From Megasphaera sp. (lineage in GTDB: Bacteria > Bacillota > Negativicutes > Veillonellales > Megasphaeraceae): a DNA stretch of 33,426 nt. Made by a program: the position numbers and the translations under genes. The DNA is taken from NCBI GenBank assembly GCA_022486585.1, contig JAKVKI010000020.1, positions 1-33,426 on the forward strand, in the 5' to 3' direction. The notes under the pieces are model-generated. The model saw only the letters and a list, made by a program, of their open reading frames with translations. It was not told the origin of the DNA and did no database searches. Numbering within the stretch: the first letter of the stretch is position 1; every line of letters begins with the position of its first letter. This document shows, piece by piece, positions 23,726 to 33,187 of this stretch.

Positions 23726-24851
23726 CTTTGGTATGCTTCGTCAAGCGTGCCCGCAAGCCGGCTTTTCCTTCCAATACGCGCAAGGCCAAATAGGCATTGC
23801 GCATCGATTGGCGGCGCAAATGGTTCAAATGCGCCTGTACTTCCGGATCGACACGACCAAGGGCTAATTTTCTCTTCACATCAGCCGTAATATCATCGGC
23901 CTGGACTGCTTCCACTGTGCCAGCCAAATGTTCGCCAATGAGGCGAACGAAACTATCGATTTTAGGATCATATGACAAGGCTGTAATCGGTACTTGCATA
24001 ATAGACGCAAAAATGAGCGCATGAAGACGATTGGCAATAACAGCATCCATACAACCGATAAGGGACATGAATTCGACGGTAGAGTAGGATGCTCTGAGTA
24101 CGACAGCTTCAGTTTTCATACGCTTGGCAATGTCTTCCCCGGCCTCTACATCAGCCGGATACTGCATGGGAATAAAGATAATGCGGCAGCCTGTCGTGCG
24201 CTGCAACTCATCAGCAGCACTGGCAATAGCTTCTTTATACGCCGTCATACCCTGCCAGTTACGGACAGCAATGCCTACGCGAGTACTGATACCGGTGACG
24301 CCGGCCTTTTTCAACAGATAAAAACCGATTTGTTTATCCACCGGATGCATAGACAGGACTGCATCGGCTGTGACGTGAATAGGCGGCGCTGTGACTCCCA
24401 TCGAAGCCAGCTCCGTTTTAGACTCAGAATCACGGACACCGATGACGGCTACGCGCTGCAATACATCGCGAACGGCCTTGCGGGCCTTGTGTCCCCGCAC
24501 CGGCCCGATCCCCTGCGCATAGAGCATGACCGGTTTATGGAAAAACAAAGCCATGCGCATAATAAGCAGATAATAATAGAGACTCCGCTCACTCGTCACA
24601 TCCTGCAGCAAGCTGCCACCGCCACTAATCAGGATATCACACCGGCGTAGCGCCACTGCAATGCCTGCCAGATTCAGACGGTGAATAGTATGTACATGAT
24701 GATTCATGCGAGTCATACGGCAATTCCCTGTAATGACTGTAATAGCCACATCAGGTATCGCATCCTGAAGAGAACCGATAATAGCCGACAACATCGCTTC
24801 ATCACCAGCATTAGCAAATCCGTAATAGCCGGAAATGACAATATTAGTCAT
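23715..24851 (-). CDS. csaB: Polysaccharide pyruvyl transferase CsaB
   Basis: A 378-residue member of the pyruvyl transferase family. CsaB adds ketal pyruvate to a cell-wall polymer, the mark that SLH domains bind in monoderm Firmicutes. Signatures are ISGYYGFANAGDEAML at the start, ISGGGSLLQDVTSERSLYYYL and AQGIGPVRG, then NRLHALIFASIMQVPITALSYDPKI near the C-terminus. The start overlaps the end of the DUF5693 gene by 8 bases, a partnership common across Firmicutes. With an SLH-domain porin in the same window, the substrate here is a good question; OmpM-type SLH domains are reported to bind polyaminated peptidoglycan instead. Confidence 0.92.
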   Translation of the reverse strand: MTNIVISGYYGFANAGDEAMLSAIIGSLQDAIPDVAITVITGNCRMTRMNHHVHTIHRLNLAGIAVALRRCDILISGGGSLLQDVTSERSLYYYLLIMRMALFFHKPVMLYAQGIGPVRGHKARKAVRDVLQRVAVIGVRDSESKTELASMGVTAPPIHVTADAVLSMHPVDKQIGFYLLKKAGVTGISTRVGIAVRNWQGMTAYKEAIASAADELQRTTGCRIIFIPMQYPADVEAGEDIAKRMKTEAVVLRASYSTVEFMSLIGCMDAVIANRLHALIFASIMQVPITALSYDPKIDSFVRLIGEHLAGTVEAVQADDITADVKRKLALGRVDPEVQAHLNHLRRQSMRNAYLALRVLEGKAGLRARLTKHTKDQQ

Positions 24852-26901
24852 GGCTTTTCACCTGCTTTTCCAGCCACGACGTCATATACTGCAAAACAGC
24901 CAGGCAAACAATGAGCAGTATGCCAATGATCATACCAGTCACCCAGCCGTTGAGTCCGCGAATAAAGGACATCACGAAGGGGGTACGGATATGGGCAAAT
25001 GTTTCTACCATAGAACCGACACCAATAGTAGCTGCAATAACTAGCAGAAAATGAATAATCTGAGGCCAGCGGCGATACATTGCTGCTACCATGAGGAAGA
25101 ACGCCGGATGACCGACGAGAAATTCTTTTTCCCGCGGACGGGCATACATAATATTTTCTAACAAACGACGCATCGCTACTTCCGCACCTGGTACAGATAC
25201 ACCAGCCGTATGGCCGCTGCGACCGATGAAGATATATGCTGCAAAACCCAACGCACCTAAGGCGATGAGTGTGCCCATTTTGATAGGTATGCGCAGAAAA
25301 TCTTGAACGAATTCCTTAAAATCGCTTCCTGAAGCAATACGATGCCCCAATAAAGGGAATCGACGCAAATAGCCAATTGCCACTAACAACAAGGGCAGCA
25401 TAAACGTAAGTTTCACACCGCGATAAAAATCAAATTCCATAAAGAAACGAATATTACCGAGCATGGAGGCAATAAACAGCCCGCCGATCATGGCAATAGC
25501 GACTGCACAGGTTAAGCCAATAGCGCCATCACGGATGACACGGCCATAGCCTAATTTTTTCGTTATATTCTTACAACGCCATACATCGAGGAGCACCAAA
25601 ATAGCTGCTGTCGGTGCTGCCGTAGCACAGCCAATAGCCATAATCTGCAGGAAAAGAGCTCCTTTAGCAACGATGGCACCAGCAGCACCAAATACAACGG
25701 CTAATACGAGGAGAATATAGTTGATCTTATTGGAAAGAGGCATCAGCAGATTAAGGGTAAAGACAAATCCACAGGCTGCTGCTGCCGCTACGATAGCCAG
25801 GAATAACCGGTTCGGATAATACGGTGGCATGATCGTAGCCTGCCCCAGCGTATACCCTCTATCCTTTAATTTCTGCGATACAGTGGCAATATAAGACAAA
25901 TTGGTTTCTGTCAAATTCATGCCATGAAGCGGCTTTTTATATAACGGATATAAATTAACCCGGCAATTTCGTTCTAAATCGCTGATATAATACCGCATTG
26001 CCGCTTCTTCCGGCGTTATCTTTTCCAGTTCTTCTTTAGCCATGGCATAGGACCGCGCTGTATTATAGTTTAACAATCCTGCCAAATCATACATGCCATC
26101 TTGCGTGTTGTATTGAAGCTGATTGACAGATTCAATCATATAAAAAGGCAGGTGGCGTTCATTCATATTATCTGCTACATAGGTCAGCATATCTTTGCGC
26201 TGTGAAGCGATCGGTGTATACCCCATCACTTCTTTTCCGACAAACATGACACCGGAAACATTATGAATGGCATCAGCACGTTTAAAGAAACTACTCACCT
26301 GCTGCGTCGTCGGATCACTATAATTCGTCGGCCGTAAAATGACATGGAAGCCGTGCGCTGCAATAGTATTGGCGTCTGCCGACAATATGCCCAAATTCAC
26401 TTCACCCAGTCCCGGCATGACACCGTGAAGACCAGCAATCCGATACTGCGAGTTTGGAAGGACCATCGCCTTGTCAGCACCTAAGCGAGCCTGCAAATCA
26501 GCAATGACTTCATCAAAATAAAGATCTTCCTGATTTTTAGGCTTACCGATGAGGTAGTATTCATACGTATTATCGGTTATATTGAATTGAGGATAATATA
26601 ATTTCAAGCCTAGTTTAGTAATAAGAGACATTTCGCCGCGCTGCGTCAATTTATTGAGAGTAGCATCGTAAATGGTAAAACTGGTTACGCCTGCTGCTTT
26701 ACATTTCTCCAAAGCCGTATCTAGATCATATCCGTCATTGCGACTCATGACGACAACGGCATCATAATCCATTGCCTGTTCTACGGTCTGACTCTGTTCT
26801 TCTATTGCATCCCGCTGAATGCACATGACAACAGCGAAAACAAGCCCTACAAGAAGAGCTCCTATCATTATTAACTTACTGAATCGATTGTTTTTTGACA
26901 T
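24844..26901 (-). CDS. DUF5693 family multispanning membrane protein
   Basis: A 685-residue protein with an N-terminal transmembrane helix at about 10-28, a large external domain to about 350 (pattern DAVVVMSRNDGYDLDTALEKCKAAGVTSF resembles a TIM-barrel-like opening), and then about eight hydrophobic helices. It matches the DUF5693 family as usually seen beside csaB. Function is unknown; the fixed link with csaB suggests a role in making or exporting the pyruvylated polymer. The start at 26901 has AAGGTGG about 4 bases upstream. It follows the DUF2993 gene by 13 bases. Confidence 0.82.
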   Translation of the reverse strand: MSKNNRFSKLIMIGALLVGLVFAVVMCIQRDAIEEQSQTVEQAMDYDAVVVMSRNDGYDLDTALEKCKAAGVTSFTIYDATLNKLTQRGEMSLITKLGLKLYYPQFNITDNTYEYYLIGKPKNQEDLYFDEVIADLQARLGADKAMVLPNSQYRIAGLHGVMPGLGEVNLGILSADANTIAAHGFHVILRPTNYSDPTTQQVSSFFKRADAIHNVSGVMFVGKEVMGYTPIASQRKDMLTYVADNMNERHLPFYMIESVNQLQYNTQDGMYDLAGLLNYNTARSYAMAKEELEKITPEEAAMRYYISDLERNCRVNLYPLYKKPLHGMNLTETNLSYIATVSQKLKDRGYTLGQATIMPPYYPNRLFLAIVAAAAACGFVFTLNLLMPLSNKINYILLVLAVVFGAAGAIVAKGALFLQIMAIGCATAAPTAAILVLLDVWRCKNITKKLGYGRVIRDGAIGLTCAVAIAMIGGLFIASMLGNIRFFMEFDFYRGVKLTFMLPLLLVAIGYLRRFPLLGHRIASGSDFKEFVQDFLRIPIKMGTLIALGALGFAAYIFIGRSGHTAGVSVPGAEVAMRRLLENIMYARPREKEFLVGHPAFFLMVAAMYRRWPQIIHFLLVIAATIGVGSMVETFAHIRTPFVMSFIRGLNGWVTGMIIGILLIVCLAVLQYMTSWLEKQVKSHD

Positions 26902-26914
26902 AGTTCCACCTTAT

Positions 26915-27601
26915 CTATGTATGATGTACACTGCCATGGATAGTCAATACCTGATTGTCCATCGTCACACTGTCCGGCTGAATACCCAATGGGAAATCCC
27001 CAAAATCGTATACTTCGATAGTCGTCGGCTTAGTACTATTAAAGGATTTGCCAAATCCATCAACCGTAAGGGATGATGGCACAAATACAAGTTTGTTTTC
27101 CTTAATAGTAAAAACGCCTTGCAAATCAGCCTGTGCCTTTAAAAAGCCGCCGATAGCCACCATGCCGCTTACATGGACCTGGTTGTTTTCAAATGTTACT
27201 ACCGGGTCTGATAATTTATCTACCTTGCGGATAAGAAATTCCTGCAAGGCTTCACTGCGGACCGTTGCTGTCAATTCACCACTGTCAGCATGGACAAGGA
27301 CCAATCTTCCGGAAGCGAGGCTGTCCAGCAAGCCGAATCGTACACCGCTAAGATCGCAATCCAGCCTGTCAAACACTACGTCGCCAACATGGAAATTCCT
27401 GCTATGGACAGTAGCACTGTCCATAGCACCGGCCAATATTTTCAGGCCCGGCTGTGCTGTCACTTGTACGTCAGATCGATCGACATCCATCTTGCGGGAC
27501 AGTGAATAATACAAACATTCCCCTGCCGCTACTGGTACAACAATATTAGCACCAACGATACAGACGGCAATAGCTATACATAGAATAATTAGTTTTTTCA
27601 T
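26915..27601 (-). CDS. DUF2993 (LmeA-like) exported protein
   Basis: A 228-residue protein with an N-terminal signal or anchor helix at about 3-27 and a beta-rich domain with the DUF2993 layout (VTAQPGLKILAGAMDSATVHSRNFHVGDVVFDRLDCDLSGV, later VSGMVAIGGFLKAQ). The actinobacterial member LmeA binds phospholipids and helps mature envelope glycolipids. By analogy this may handle lipids in the periplasm. Its ATG shares one base with the prfB stop codon (TAATG), so translation is coupled, and there is no good separate ribosome site. Neighbours downstream are DUF5693 and csaB. Confidence 0.75.
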   Translation of the reverse strand: MKKLIILCIAIAVCIVGANIVVPVAAGECLYYSLSRKMDVDRSDVQVTAQPGLKILAGAMDSATVHSRNFHVGDVVFDRLDCDLSGVRFGLLDSLASGRLVLVHADSGELTATVRSEALQEFLIRKVDKLSDPVVTFENNQVHVSGMVAIGGFLKAQADLQGVFTIKENKLVFVPSSLTVDGFGKSFNSTKPTTIEVYDFGDFPLGIQPDSVTMDNQVLTIHGSVHHT

Positions 27602-28726
27602 TATATTTGCTGTCTCGCTACCTTTTTATTTTTTTCCATCTGCAAAAAGCCTTCAATAAAAATGGTCAGCTCCCCATCCATGACAGCTTGGATATTACCG
27701 GTTTCAACACCTGTCCGATGATCTTTTACCAAGTTATAGGGATGGAAAACATAGGAGCGAATCTGGCTCCCCCATTCGATGGCTTGGTGAACCCCGCCGA
27801 TTTCAGCTTTTAATTCTGCTTGCTTTTCTTGTTCCAGTTCAAACAGCTTAGCTCGTAAGTATTTTAAGCACATCTCTTTGTTTTGGAGCTGTGACCGTTC
27901 GTTCTGGCACTGTACGACAATCCCTGTCGGTTCATGCGTCATACGGACAGCCGAACTGGTCTTATTGACATGCTGTCCGCCTGCACCGGAGGCGCGGAAA
28001 TAATCAACCCGTACATCATCCATATTGATTTCCACATCGACATCATCAGGCAGTTCTGGCATGACATCAACAGCCGTAAACGACGTATGCCGCCGTGCTG
28101 CCGCATCAAAAGGAGAAATCCGGACCAGACGATGAACGCCTTTTTCAGACTTCAAATACCCGTAAGCATATTCGCCTTCAATCGTAAAGGTAGCACTCTT
28201 AATGCCCGCTTCTTCGCCAATCTGCATATCCATAACGGTAATATGATAGCCGTTCCGTTCAGCCCAGCGCGTATACATGCGTATCAGCATTTGACACCAA
28301 TCCTGCGCTTCTGTACCACCGGCACCGGCATGGAAGGTAATAATGGCATTGCATTTATCATATTCACCGGACAACAAGAGCCGTACTTCTCTCTTTTCGA
28401 TTTCCTGCAATATATCCTTATACTGCTTTTCAATATCGCTGGTAAACGAAGTATCGCCATCTTCCATGGCCATTTCCAAATAATCCATCAAATCGGCTGC
28501 CCTGCGGACTAATTCTTCATGTCCTTCTACTTCTGTCTTCAGCTGTGTCGCTTCTTGAGAAATAGTACGAGCCTTTTCGGGATCATCCCAAAACGCAGGG
28601 TCGCTCATTTGCGTATCTAAATCCATTATCTTTTCTTTTTTATGAGGTAAGTTAAAGTGAATCCCCGATTTCTTGTATTCTTTTTTGTACGTCTTCTAAA
28701 GGTTTACGCATTTCTTCTAATAACAC
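27601..28726 (-). CDS. prfB: Peptide chain release factor 2, made by a programmed +1 frameshift
   Basis: RF2 is encoded in two frames. Zero frame: about 24 codons from a GTG at 28726 (or 19 from the ATG at 28711), reading LLEEMRKPLEDVQKRIQEIG and ending at CTT-TAA (28657-28652). Skipping one T joins it to the long frame, LNLPHKKEKIMDLDTQM and onward, to the stop at 27601. The joined product is about 374 (or 369) residues, the normal RF2 size. It carries the RF2 SPF tripeptide (RISPFDAAARRH) and the GGQ motif (GAGGQHVNKTSSAVR). Canonical sites read CUU UGA C; here the stop is UAA. A GGGG lies 5 bases before the CTT. The best start is uncertain since ribosome sites are weak. The gene lies between secA and the DUF2993 gene. 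Confidence 0.92.
28651..28668 (-). promoter_or_regulatory. prfB +1 recoding site with UAA stop
   Basis: On the minus strand GGGG, a 5-base spacer, then CTT TAA C. The upstream G-run stands in for the internal Shine-Dalgarno-like stimulator of prfB sites (3-base spacer in the usual AGGGGG-UAU-CUU). Both frames encode RF2-like sequence on their own sides of this point, which is the direct evidence for the shift. UAA is read by RF1 as well as RF2. Confidence 0.85.
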
Positions 28727-28764
28727 AAGATCACCATCTTTCAAAAATTCAATAATACATCAGT

Positions 28765-28794
28765 AGTATAAAATCACAGGTCGTCCATAGTCAG
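28765..28794 (-). promoter_or_regulatory. Possible prfB promoter
   Basis: On the minus strand CTGACT (28789-28794) is 18 bases from TATACT (28765-28770). The predicted start near 28758 gives a short leader before the GTG or ATG start. The -35 box lies in one arm of the hairpin at 28780-28820, so the two readings compete. Confidence 0.4.
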
Positions 28795-28820
28795 TCTGTA
28801 ACGCCCTAACTATGAACGAC
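28780..28820 (-). terminator. Hairpin after secA (weak terminator or mRNA 3' stem)
   Basis: A 15-pair stem on the minus strand (GTCGTTCATAGT with ACTATGGACGAC, plus three more pairs, including G-U) encloses an 11-base loop. It begins 6 bases after the secA stop. Only a short ATTTTAT follows after 6 bases, so termination is probably incomplete, and it may instead protect the secA mRNA end. Confidence 0.5.
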
Positions 28821-28826
28821 TTAGGC

Positions 28827-31292
28827 CTAATGCTTGTTTTTCTGTTCATCCCGTTCGATGTCTTCACGACTGACCGGGTTCATTTCTGCATGGACTTCTG
28901 TTGCTTCTTTCAAATGGTCTTCTGCCTGTGGAACCGGCTTGCTGTACGTAATCTGGATATGATACAAGAAGGTTACGACAGTCCGTTTGATGGAATCAAC
29001 CATTTCTTCAAACATTTCATAGGCTTCAAATTTGTATTCGACCAATGGATTTTTCTGGCCGTATGCCCGCAGGTTGATACCTTCTTTCAAGGCATCCATC
29101 GAATCTAAGTGGTCCATCCATTTACTGTCGACAACACGGAGCATAATAGCTTTTTCCAATTGGTGCATTGTTTCTTCGCCGATTTCCTGTTCCCGTTCGT
29201 TATACAGATCCACGGCGATTTTCTTCAATTTATCTCGTACTTCATCACGGCTCAGATTTTCCAGCTCTGCCGCAGTAGTTGCTCCTTTAGGAACAAAATA
29301 TTGTTCTACTTGTTTCAGCAGTCCGGCAAAATCCCATTCTTCCGGATAGAGCTTTTCGTCAGCGTATTTATCGAGACCTTCGTGGATAATGTCATCGACC
29401 ATACCAAGAATCGTTTCACGCAACGATTCGGCTGTCAATACTTGGCGCCGCTGGCTGTAAAGGACTTCACGCTGCTGATTCATGACATCATCATATTCCA
29501 AGACATATTTACGGATTTCGAAGTTATGCCCTTCTACTTTCTTCTGTGCTTTTTCAATAGACCGTGTAATCATTTTATGGGTAATCGGTTCGTCTTCTTC
29601 CATACCCAGTTTGTCCATGAATTTGGAAATGTTTTCTGCCCCAAATATACGCATCAGATCATCTTCCAGTGACAAGAAGAACTGTGTTGTCCCCGGGTCA
29701 CCCTGACGGCCGGCACGACCGCGGAGCTGGTTATCAATACGACGGCTTTCATGCCGTTCTGTACCGATAATCATGAGACCGCCTAATTCATCGACGCCTT
29801 TACCTAATTTAATATCTGTACCACGACCAGCCATGTTAGTAGCAATGGTGACCTGATTCATTTGACCGGCATCCTTGATGATTTCAGCTTCTTTTTCGTG
29901 GAACTTGGCATTGAGTACATTATGGACAATGTTTTCTTTATCCAGCAACTGGCTCAAGATTTCAGACTGACTGATAGACGTCGTACCTACCAATATAGGC
30001 TGCCCTGTTTGATGACGTTTTTTTACTTCTCGAATAACAGCACGGTATTTCGCATTCTTCGTCTTGTAAATAACATCCGGCAAATCTTTACGAACCATCG
30101 GTCTGTTAGTCGGAATGACATAAACATCTAGTTTATAAATTTTGTTGAATTCGTCTTCTTCCGTCTTAGCCGTACCTGTCATCCCTGCCAGTGTCTTGTA
30201 CATGCGGAAATAGTTCTGGAAGGTAATCGTTGCCAAGGTCTTGCTTTCGCCCTGAACTTTGACATCTTCTTTGGCTTCAATGGACTGATGAAGACCATCA
30301 CTGTAGCGGCGGCCGAACATAAGACGCCCTGTAAATTCATCGACAATGACGATTTCACCATTTTTGACGACGTAGTCTTTGTCGCGATGCATCATGAAGC
30401 GGGCCCGCAAGGCTTGAATGACCAAATGGTTCAATTCCAAATGTTCATTATCAAACATATTTTTAATGCCCAGCATCTTTTCGACTTTAGCAATGCCTGT
30501 ATCTGTCGGTGCAATGGTCTTCTGTTTTTCATCCATAGTATAGTCGTCTTTATTGAAGGTCTTGACGACGCCAGCCAAGGTGTAATACAAGTCCGTCGAT
30601 TTTTCACCAGGGCCGGAAATAATCAATGGTGTCCTGGCTTCATCAATAAGGATGGAGTCCACTTCATCGACGATACAATAGTTCAGTGGCCGCTGTACCA
30701 TTTGATCCGCACTGACAACCATATTGTCACGCAAATAGTCAAACCCAAATTCATTATTAGTACCGTAAGTAATATCAGAATTATAAGCCCGCCGTCTTTG
30801 ATCATACGTCAGATCATGAACGATCAATCCGACAGACAAGCCCAGGAATTTATAAATTTGACCCATTTCTTCACTGTCACGTGTAGCCAAATAGTCATTG
30901 ACTGTGACAACATGAGCACCTTTTCCCGATAAGGCATTTAAATATACTGGCAACGTAGCAACCAAGGTTTTCCCTTCGCCTGTACGCATTTCAGCAATAT
31001 CGCCACGATGCAGTACAATACCGCCTAAGAGCTGTACATCGAAATGGCGCATGCCTGTAACACGTCGTGACCCTTCACGAACGACAGCAAAAGCTTCTGG
31101 CAGAATATCATCCAATGTTTCGCCATCGGCAAGCCGCTTTTTGAATTCATATGTCTTTTCCTGTAGTGACGAATCGCTAAGACGCGTCAGTGAAGGTTCC
31201 AAATCATTAATGCGCTGGACGATAGGCCACATTTTTTTCAATTCCCGTTCGGTATTATTGCCGAGCAATCTTTGTACTATATTATTAAACAC
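28827..31292 (-). CDS. secA: Preprotein translocase ATPase SecA
   Basis: An 821-residue SecA, the motor that drives precursors through SecYEG. Landmarks include [20 protein letters not shown] (Walker A), the [20 protein letters not shown] segment, [24 protein letters not shown] and the [18 protein letters not shown] motif VI. The C-terminal region ([34 protein letters not shown]) is normal. The usual cysteine zinc tail (C-x-C-x8-C-H/C) that binds SecB or ribosomes is absent; the protein ends in a charged DEQKNKH. The start codon is GTG at 31292 with GGAGGG 9 bases upstream. Two overlapping promoters lie upstream. Confidence 0.98.
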   Translation of the reverse strand: MFNNIVQRLLGNNTERELKKMWPIVQRINDLEPSLTRLSDSSLQEKTYEFKKRLADGETLDDILPEAFAVVREGSRRVTGMRHFDVQLLGGIVLHRGDIAEMRTGEGKTLVATLPVYLNALSGKGAHVVTVNDYLATRDSEEMGQIYKFLGLSVGLIVHDLTYDQRRRAYNSDITYGTNNEFGFDYLRDNMVVSADQMVQRPLNYCIVDEVDSILIDEARTPLIISGPGEKSTDLYYTLAGVVKTFNKDDYTMDEKQKTIAPTDTGIAKVEKMLGIKNMFDNEHLELNHLVIQALRARFMMHRDKDYVVKNGEIVIVDEFTGRLMFGRRYSDGLHQSIEAKEDVKVQGESKTLATITFQNYFRMYKTLAGMTGTAKTEEDEFNKIYKLDVYVIPTNRPMVRKDLPDVIYKTKNAKYRAVIREVKKRHQTGQPILVGTTSISQSEILSQLLDKENIVHNVLNAKFHEKEAEIIKDAGQMNQVTIATNMAGRGTDIKLGKGVDELGGLMIIGTERHESRRIDNQLRGRAGRQGDPGTTQFFLSLEDDLMRIFGAENISKFMDKLGMEEDEPITHKMITRSIEKAQKKVEGHNFEIRKYVLEYDDVMNQQREVLYSQRRQVLTAESLRETILGMVDDIIHEGLDKYADEKLYPEEWDFAGLLKQVEQYFVPKGATTAAELENLSRDEVRDKLKKIAVDLYNEREQEIGEETMHQLEKAIMLRVVDSKWMDHLDSMDALKEGINLRAYGQKNPLVEYKFEAYEMFEEMVDSIKRTVVTFLYHIQITYSKPVPQAEDHLKEATEVHAEMNPVSREDIERDEQKNKH

Positions 31293-31341
31293 CTATTGAG
31301 CCCTCCAATTAATTAAAATATCTAGCTTACATTTTTATTCA

Positions 31342-31377
31342 ATTATACATTGTATCAAACAAGCGGACAATTTACAA
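31342..31377 (-). promoter_or_regulatory. Overlapping sigma-A-type promoters of secA
   Basis: On the minus strand TTGTCC (31365-31370), 17 bases, TATAAT (31342-31347). A second pair, TTGTAA (31372-31377), 17 bases, TACAAT (31349-31354), is shifted by 7 bases. Both fit consensus spacing. Confidence 0.7.
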
Positions 31378-31404
31378 GTGGCAGCACTCGTTCTGTCATG
31401 TGCC

Positions 31405-31433
31405 TTGACTAATATCTATATAACTACTATATA
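31405..31433 (+). promoter_or_regulatory. Promoter of the DEAD-box helicase gene
   Basis: TTGACT (31405-31410) is 17 bases from TATATA (31428-31433), giving a leader of about 65 bases. A second consensus -10 box, TATAAT at 31473-31478, lacks a good -35. Leaders of this length are common in cold-inducible helicase genes, but no cold-shock element is recognised. Confidence 0.6.
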
Positions 31434-31506
31434 TATCCATATTTTTTACTATCTTTTTCCCTATGATGATGATATAATAGCTTAGTTAACCAATAAGGAG
31501 GATTAC

Positions 31507-33141
31507 ATGTTAGAAAAATTTAAAAACTTAAATATTAGCGATTCCATCATTAATGCGCTCAATGAAATGGGCTTTGAAGAACCTACCCCAATCCAGGCTG
31601 AATCTATTCCGGTCGCCATGGCTGGTCAGGACATGATCGGTCAGGCCCAGACCGGCACAGGCAAAACTGCAGCTTACGGTATTCCTGTATTGGAAAAAAT
31701 ATTAAAAGCAGAACCAACAAAAGATGTGCAAACCGTCGTCCTTTCTCCTACTCGTGAACTGGCAATGCAGGTCGCCGAAGAATTGAACCACCTGTCTCAA
31801 TTCACAGGTATCCAGGCCATTCCTATTTATGGCGGTCAGGACATTGAACGGCAGCTCCGCCGCCTGCGTAAATGCCCACAAATCGTCGTAGCTACACCAG
31901 GTCGTCTCATCGACCATATGAAGCGCGGCACTATCAAGTTGAGCCATATTTCAACGATCGTACTGGACGAAGCCGATGAAATGCTGGATATGGGCTTCAT
32001 CGATGACATTAACCTCATCATGTCTGCCACACCAGATACACGACAGACCTTGCTGTTCTCAGCTACAATGCCAAAACCGATCCAAAATTTAGCTGAAACA
32101 TTCTTGCATGACCCGCAAATCATCCGTATGAAAGCGAAAGAAGTCACTATCGACTTGATTGAACAATCATACATTGAAGTCCCGGATCGTCAGAAATTTG
32201 ACATTCTCTGCCGCCTTCTTGATTTGCAGGAACCGGATTTAGCCATCATCTTCGTACGTACGAAACGTCGTGTCGATGAAGTAGCTGAAGCTTTGAAGAA
32301 ACGTGGCTATTCTGCCGAAGGAATCCATGGTGATCTGACTCAGGCCAAACGTGACTCCGTCATTCGTCAATTCCGTGAAAAGACGATCGATATCCTCGTT
32401 GCCACTGACGTGGCTGCCAGAGGGCTGGATATTAGCGGCGTAACCCACGTCTTCAATTATGACTTGCCGCAAGACCCGGAAAGCTATGTCCACCGTGTCG
32501 GCCGTACCGGCCGTGCCGGACAAAGCGGCGAAGCGACTACCTTCGTCATCCCCCGCGAAATCGAACACTTACGTAACATTGAACGACTTATTAAACGTCG
32601 TATTACGCGCCGCAAAGCACCGTCTTTCTCAGAAGCACTGGAAGGCGCTCAGCAGGCAGCTATCCGCAGCTTGGTTAACGCTACGGAAGAAGGCGATTTT
32701 GGCACATACAAAGCCAACGCTGAAGAATTACTGACTCATTTTGATTCGGTTGCTTTATTATCAGCAGCGATCAAATTACTGACTAAAGTGCCGGATATGA
32801 CACCAGTCAAAATCACAGAAGAAGCACCGCTTCACTTACGTCGCAGCAAATCTGGCAATCGCCGTCGTGATGACCGCGATCGTGATCGCAATCGTCGCCC
32901 CTATGGCCATCGCAGCAGCAACCGGCGTGATGATGGCGGCCATCGTAAAGAACACAGTTCCGATCGGCATGGAGCAGATCGACATGGCTCTGACCGCCGC
33001 AGTGATGACCGCAATGAAACACGACGTCATTATGCACCTGGCAATCGTGGCAGTTACAAAGGTAAAAATAACGCACCTCGTGAAAAGAAAGAACATAAAG
33101 AACCGAATCATTCTGTTTTTAAACCGTATTTCAAAGATTAA
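31507..33141 (+). CDS. DEAD-box ATP-dependent RNA helicase (CshA/DeaD type)
   Basis: A 544-residue RNA helicase. The Q motif lies in GFEEPTPIQ, motif I AQTGTGKT at 47-54, PTRELA, TPGR, DEAD near 157, SAT in FSATMP, and ARGLDI and HRVGRTGRAG in the second RecA domain. Residues 370-430 form a dimerisation-like helical region. The last ~110 residues are a low-complexity Arg/Asp/Ser/His tail (RRDDRDRDRNRR and similar) that binds RNA non-specifically in relatives. It probably acts in RNA decay and ribosome assembly. AAGGAGG lies 5 bases before the ATG. It is the only plus-strand gene and shares a bidirectional terminator with the RND gene. Confidence 0.95.
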   Translation: MLEKFKNLNISDSIINALNEMGFEEPTPIQAESIPVAMAGQDMIGQAQTGTGKTAAYGIPVLEKILKAEPTKDVQTVVLSPTRELAMQVAEELNHLSQFTGIQAIPIYGGQDIERQLRRLRKCPQIVVATPGRLIDHMKRGTIKLSHISTIVLDEADEMLDMGFIDDINLIMSATPDTRQTLLFSATMPKPIQNLAETFLHDPQIIRMKAKEVTIDLIEQSYIEVPDRQKFDILCRLLDLQEPDLAIIFVRTKRRVDEVAEALKKRGYSAEGIHGDLTQAKRDSVIRQFREKTIDILVATDVAARGLDISGVTHVFNYDLPQDPESYVHRVGRTGRAGQSGEATTFVIPREIEHLRNIERLIKRRITRRKAPSFSEALEGAQQAAIRSLVNATEEGDFGTYKANAEELLTHFDSVALLSAAIKLLTKVPDMTPVKITEEAPLHLRRSKSGNRRRDDRDRDRNRRPYGHRSSNRRDDGGHRKEHSSDRHGADRHGSDRRSDDRNETRRHYAPGNRGSYKGKNNAPREKKEHKEPNHSVFKPYFKD

Positions 33142-33148
33142 TGAACGT

Positions 33149-33182
33149 AAAAAAGACATCCTCAACCGAGGATGTCTTTTTT
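33149..33182. terminator. Bidirectional terminator between the helicase and RND genes
   Basis: A 9-base GC-bearing stem GACATCCTC/GAGGATGTC with an AACC loop is flanked by six A on one side and six T on the other, so it works for both converging genes. It starts 7 bases after the helicase stop and ends 5 bases before the RND stop. Confidence 0.95.
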
Positions 33183-33187
33183 ACGTT

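Noticed and set aside
27601-28626. prfB read as an N-terminally truncated gene
   Set aside because: The missing N-terminus is present upstream in the zero frame and joins at a CTT-TAA-C shift site, so it is recoding, not truncation.
29109-29672. Plus-strand ORF of 187 residues inside secA
   Set aside because: It is an antisense shadow of a highly conserved gene, with Phe-rich translation typical of such shadows.
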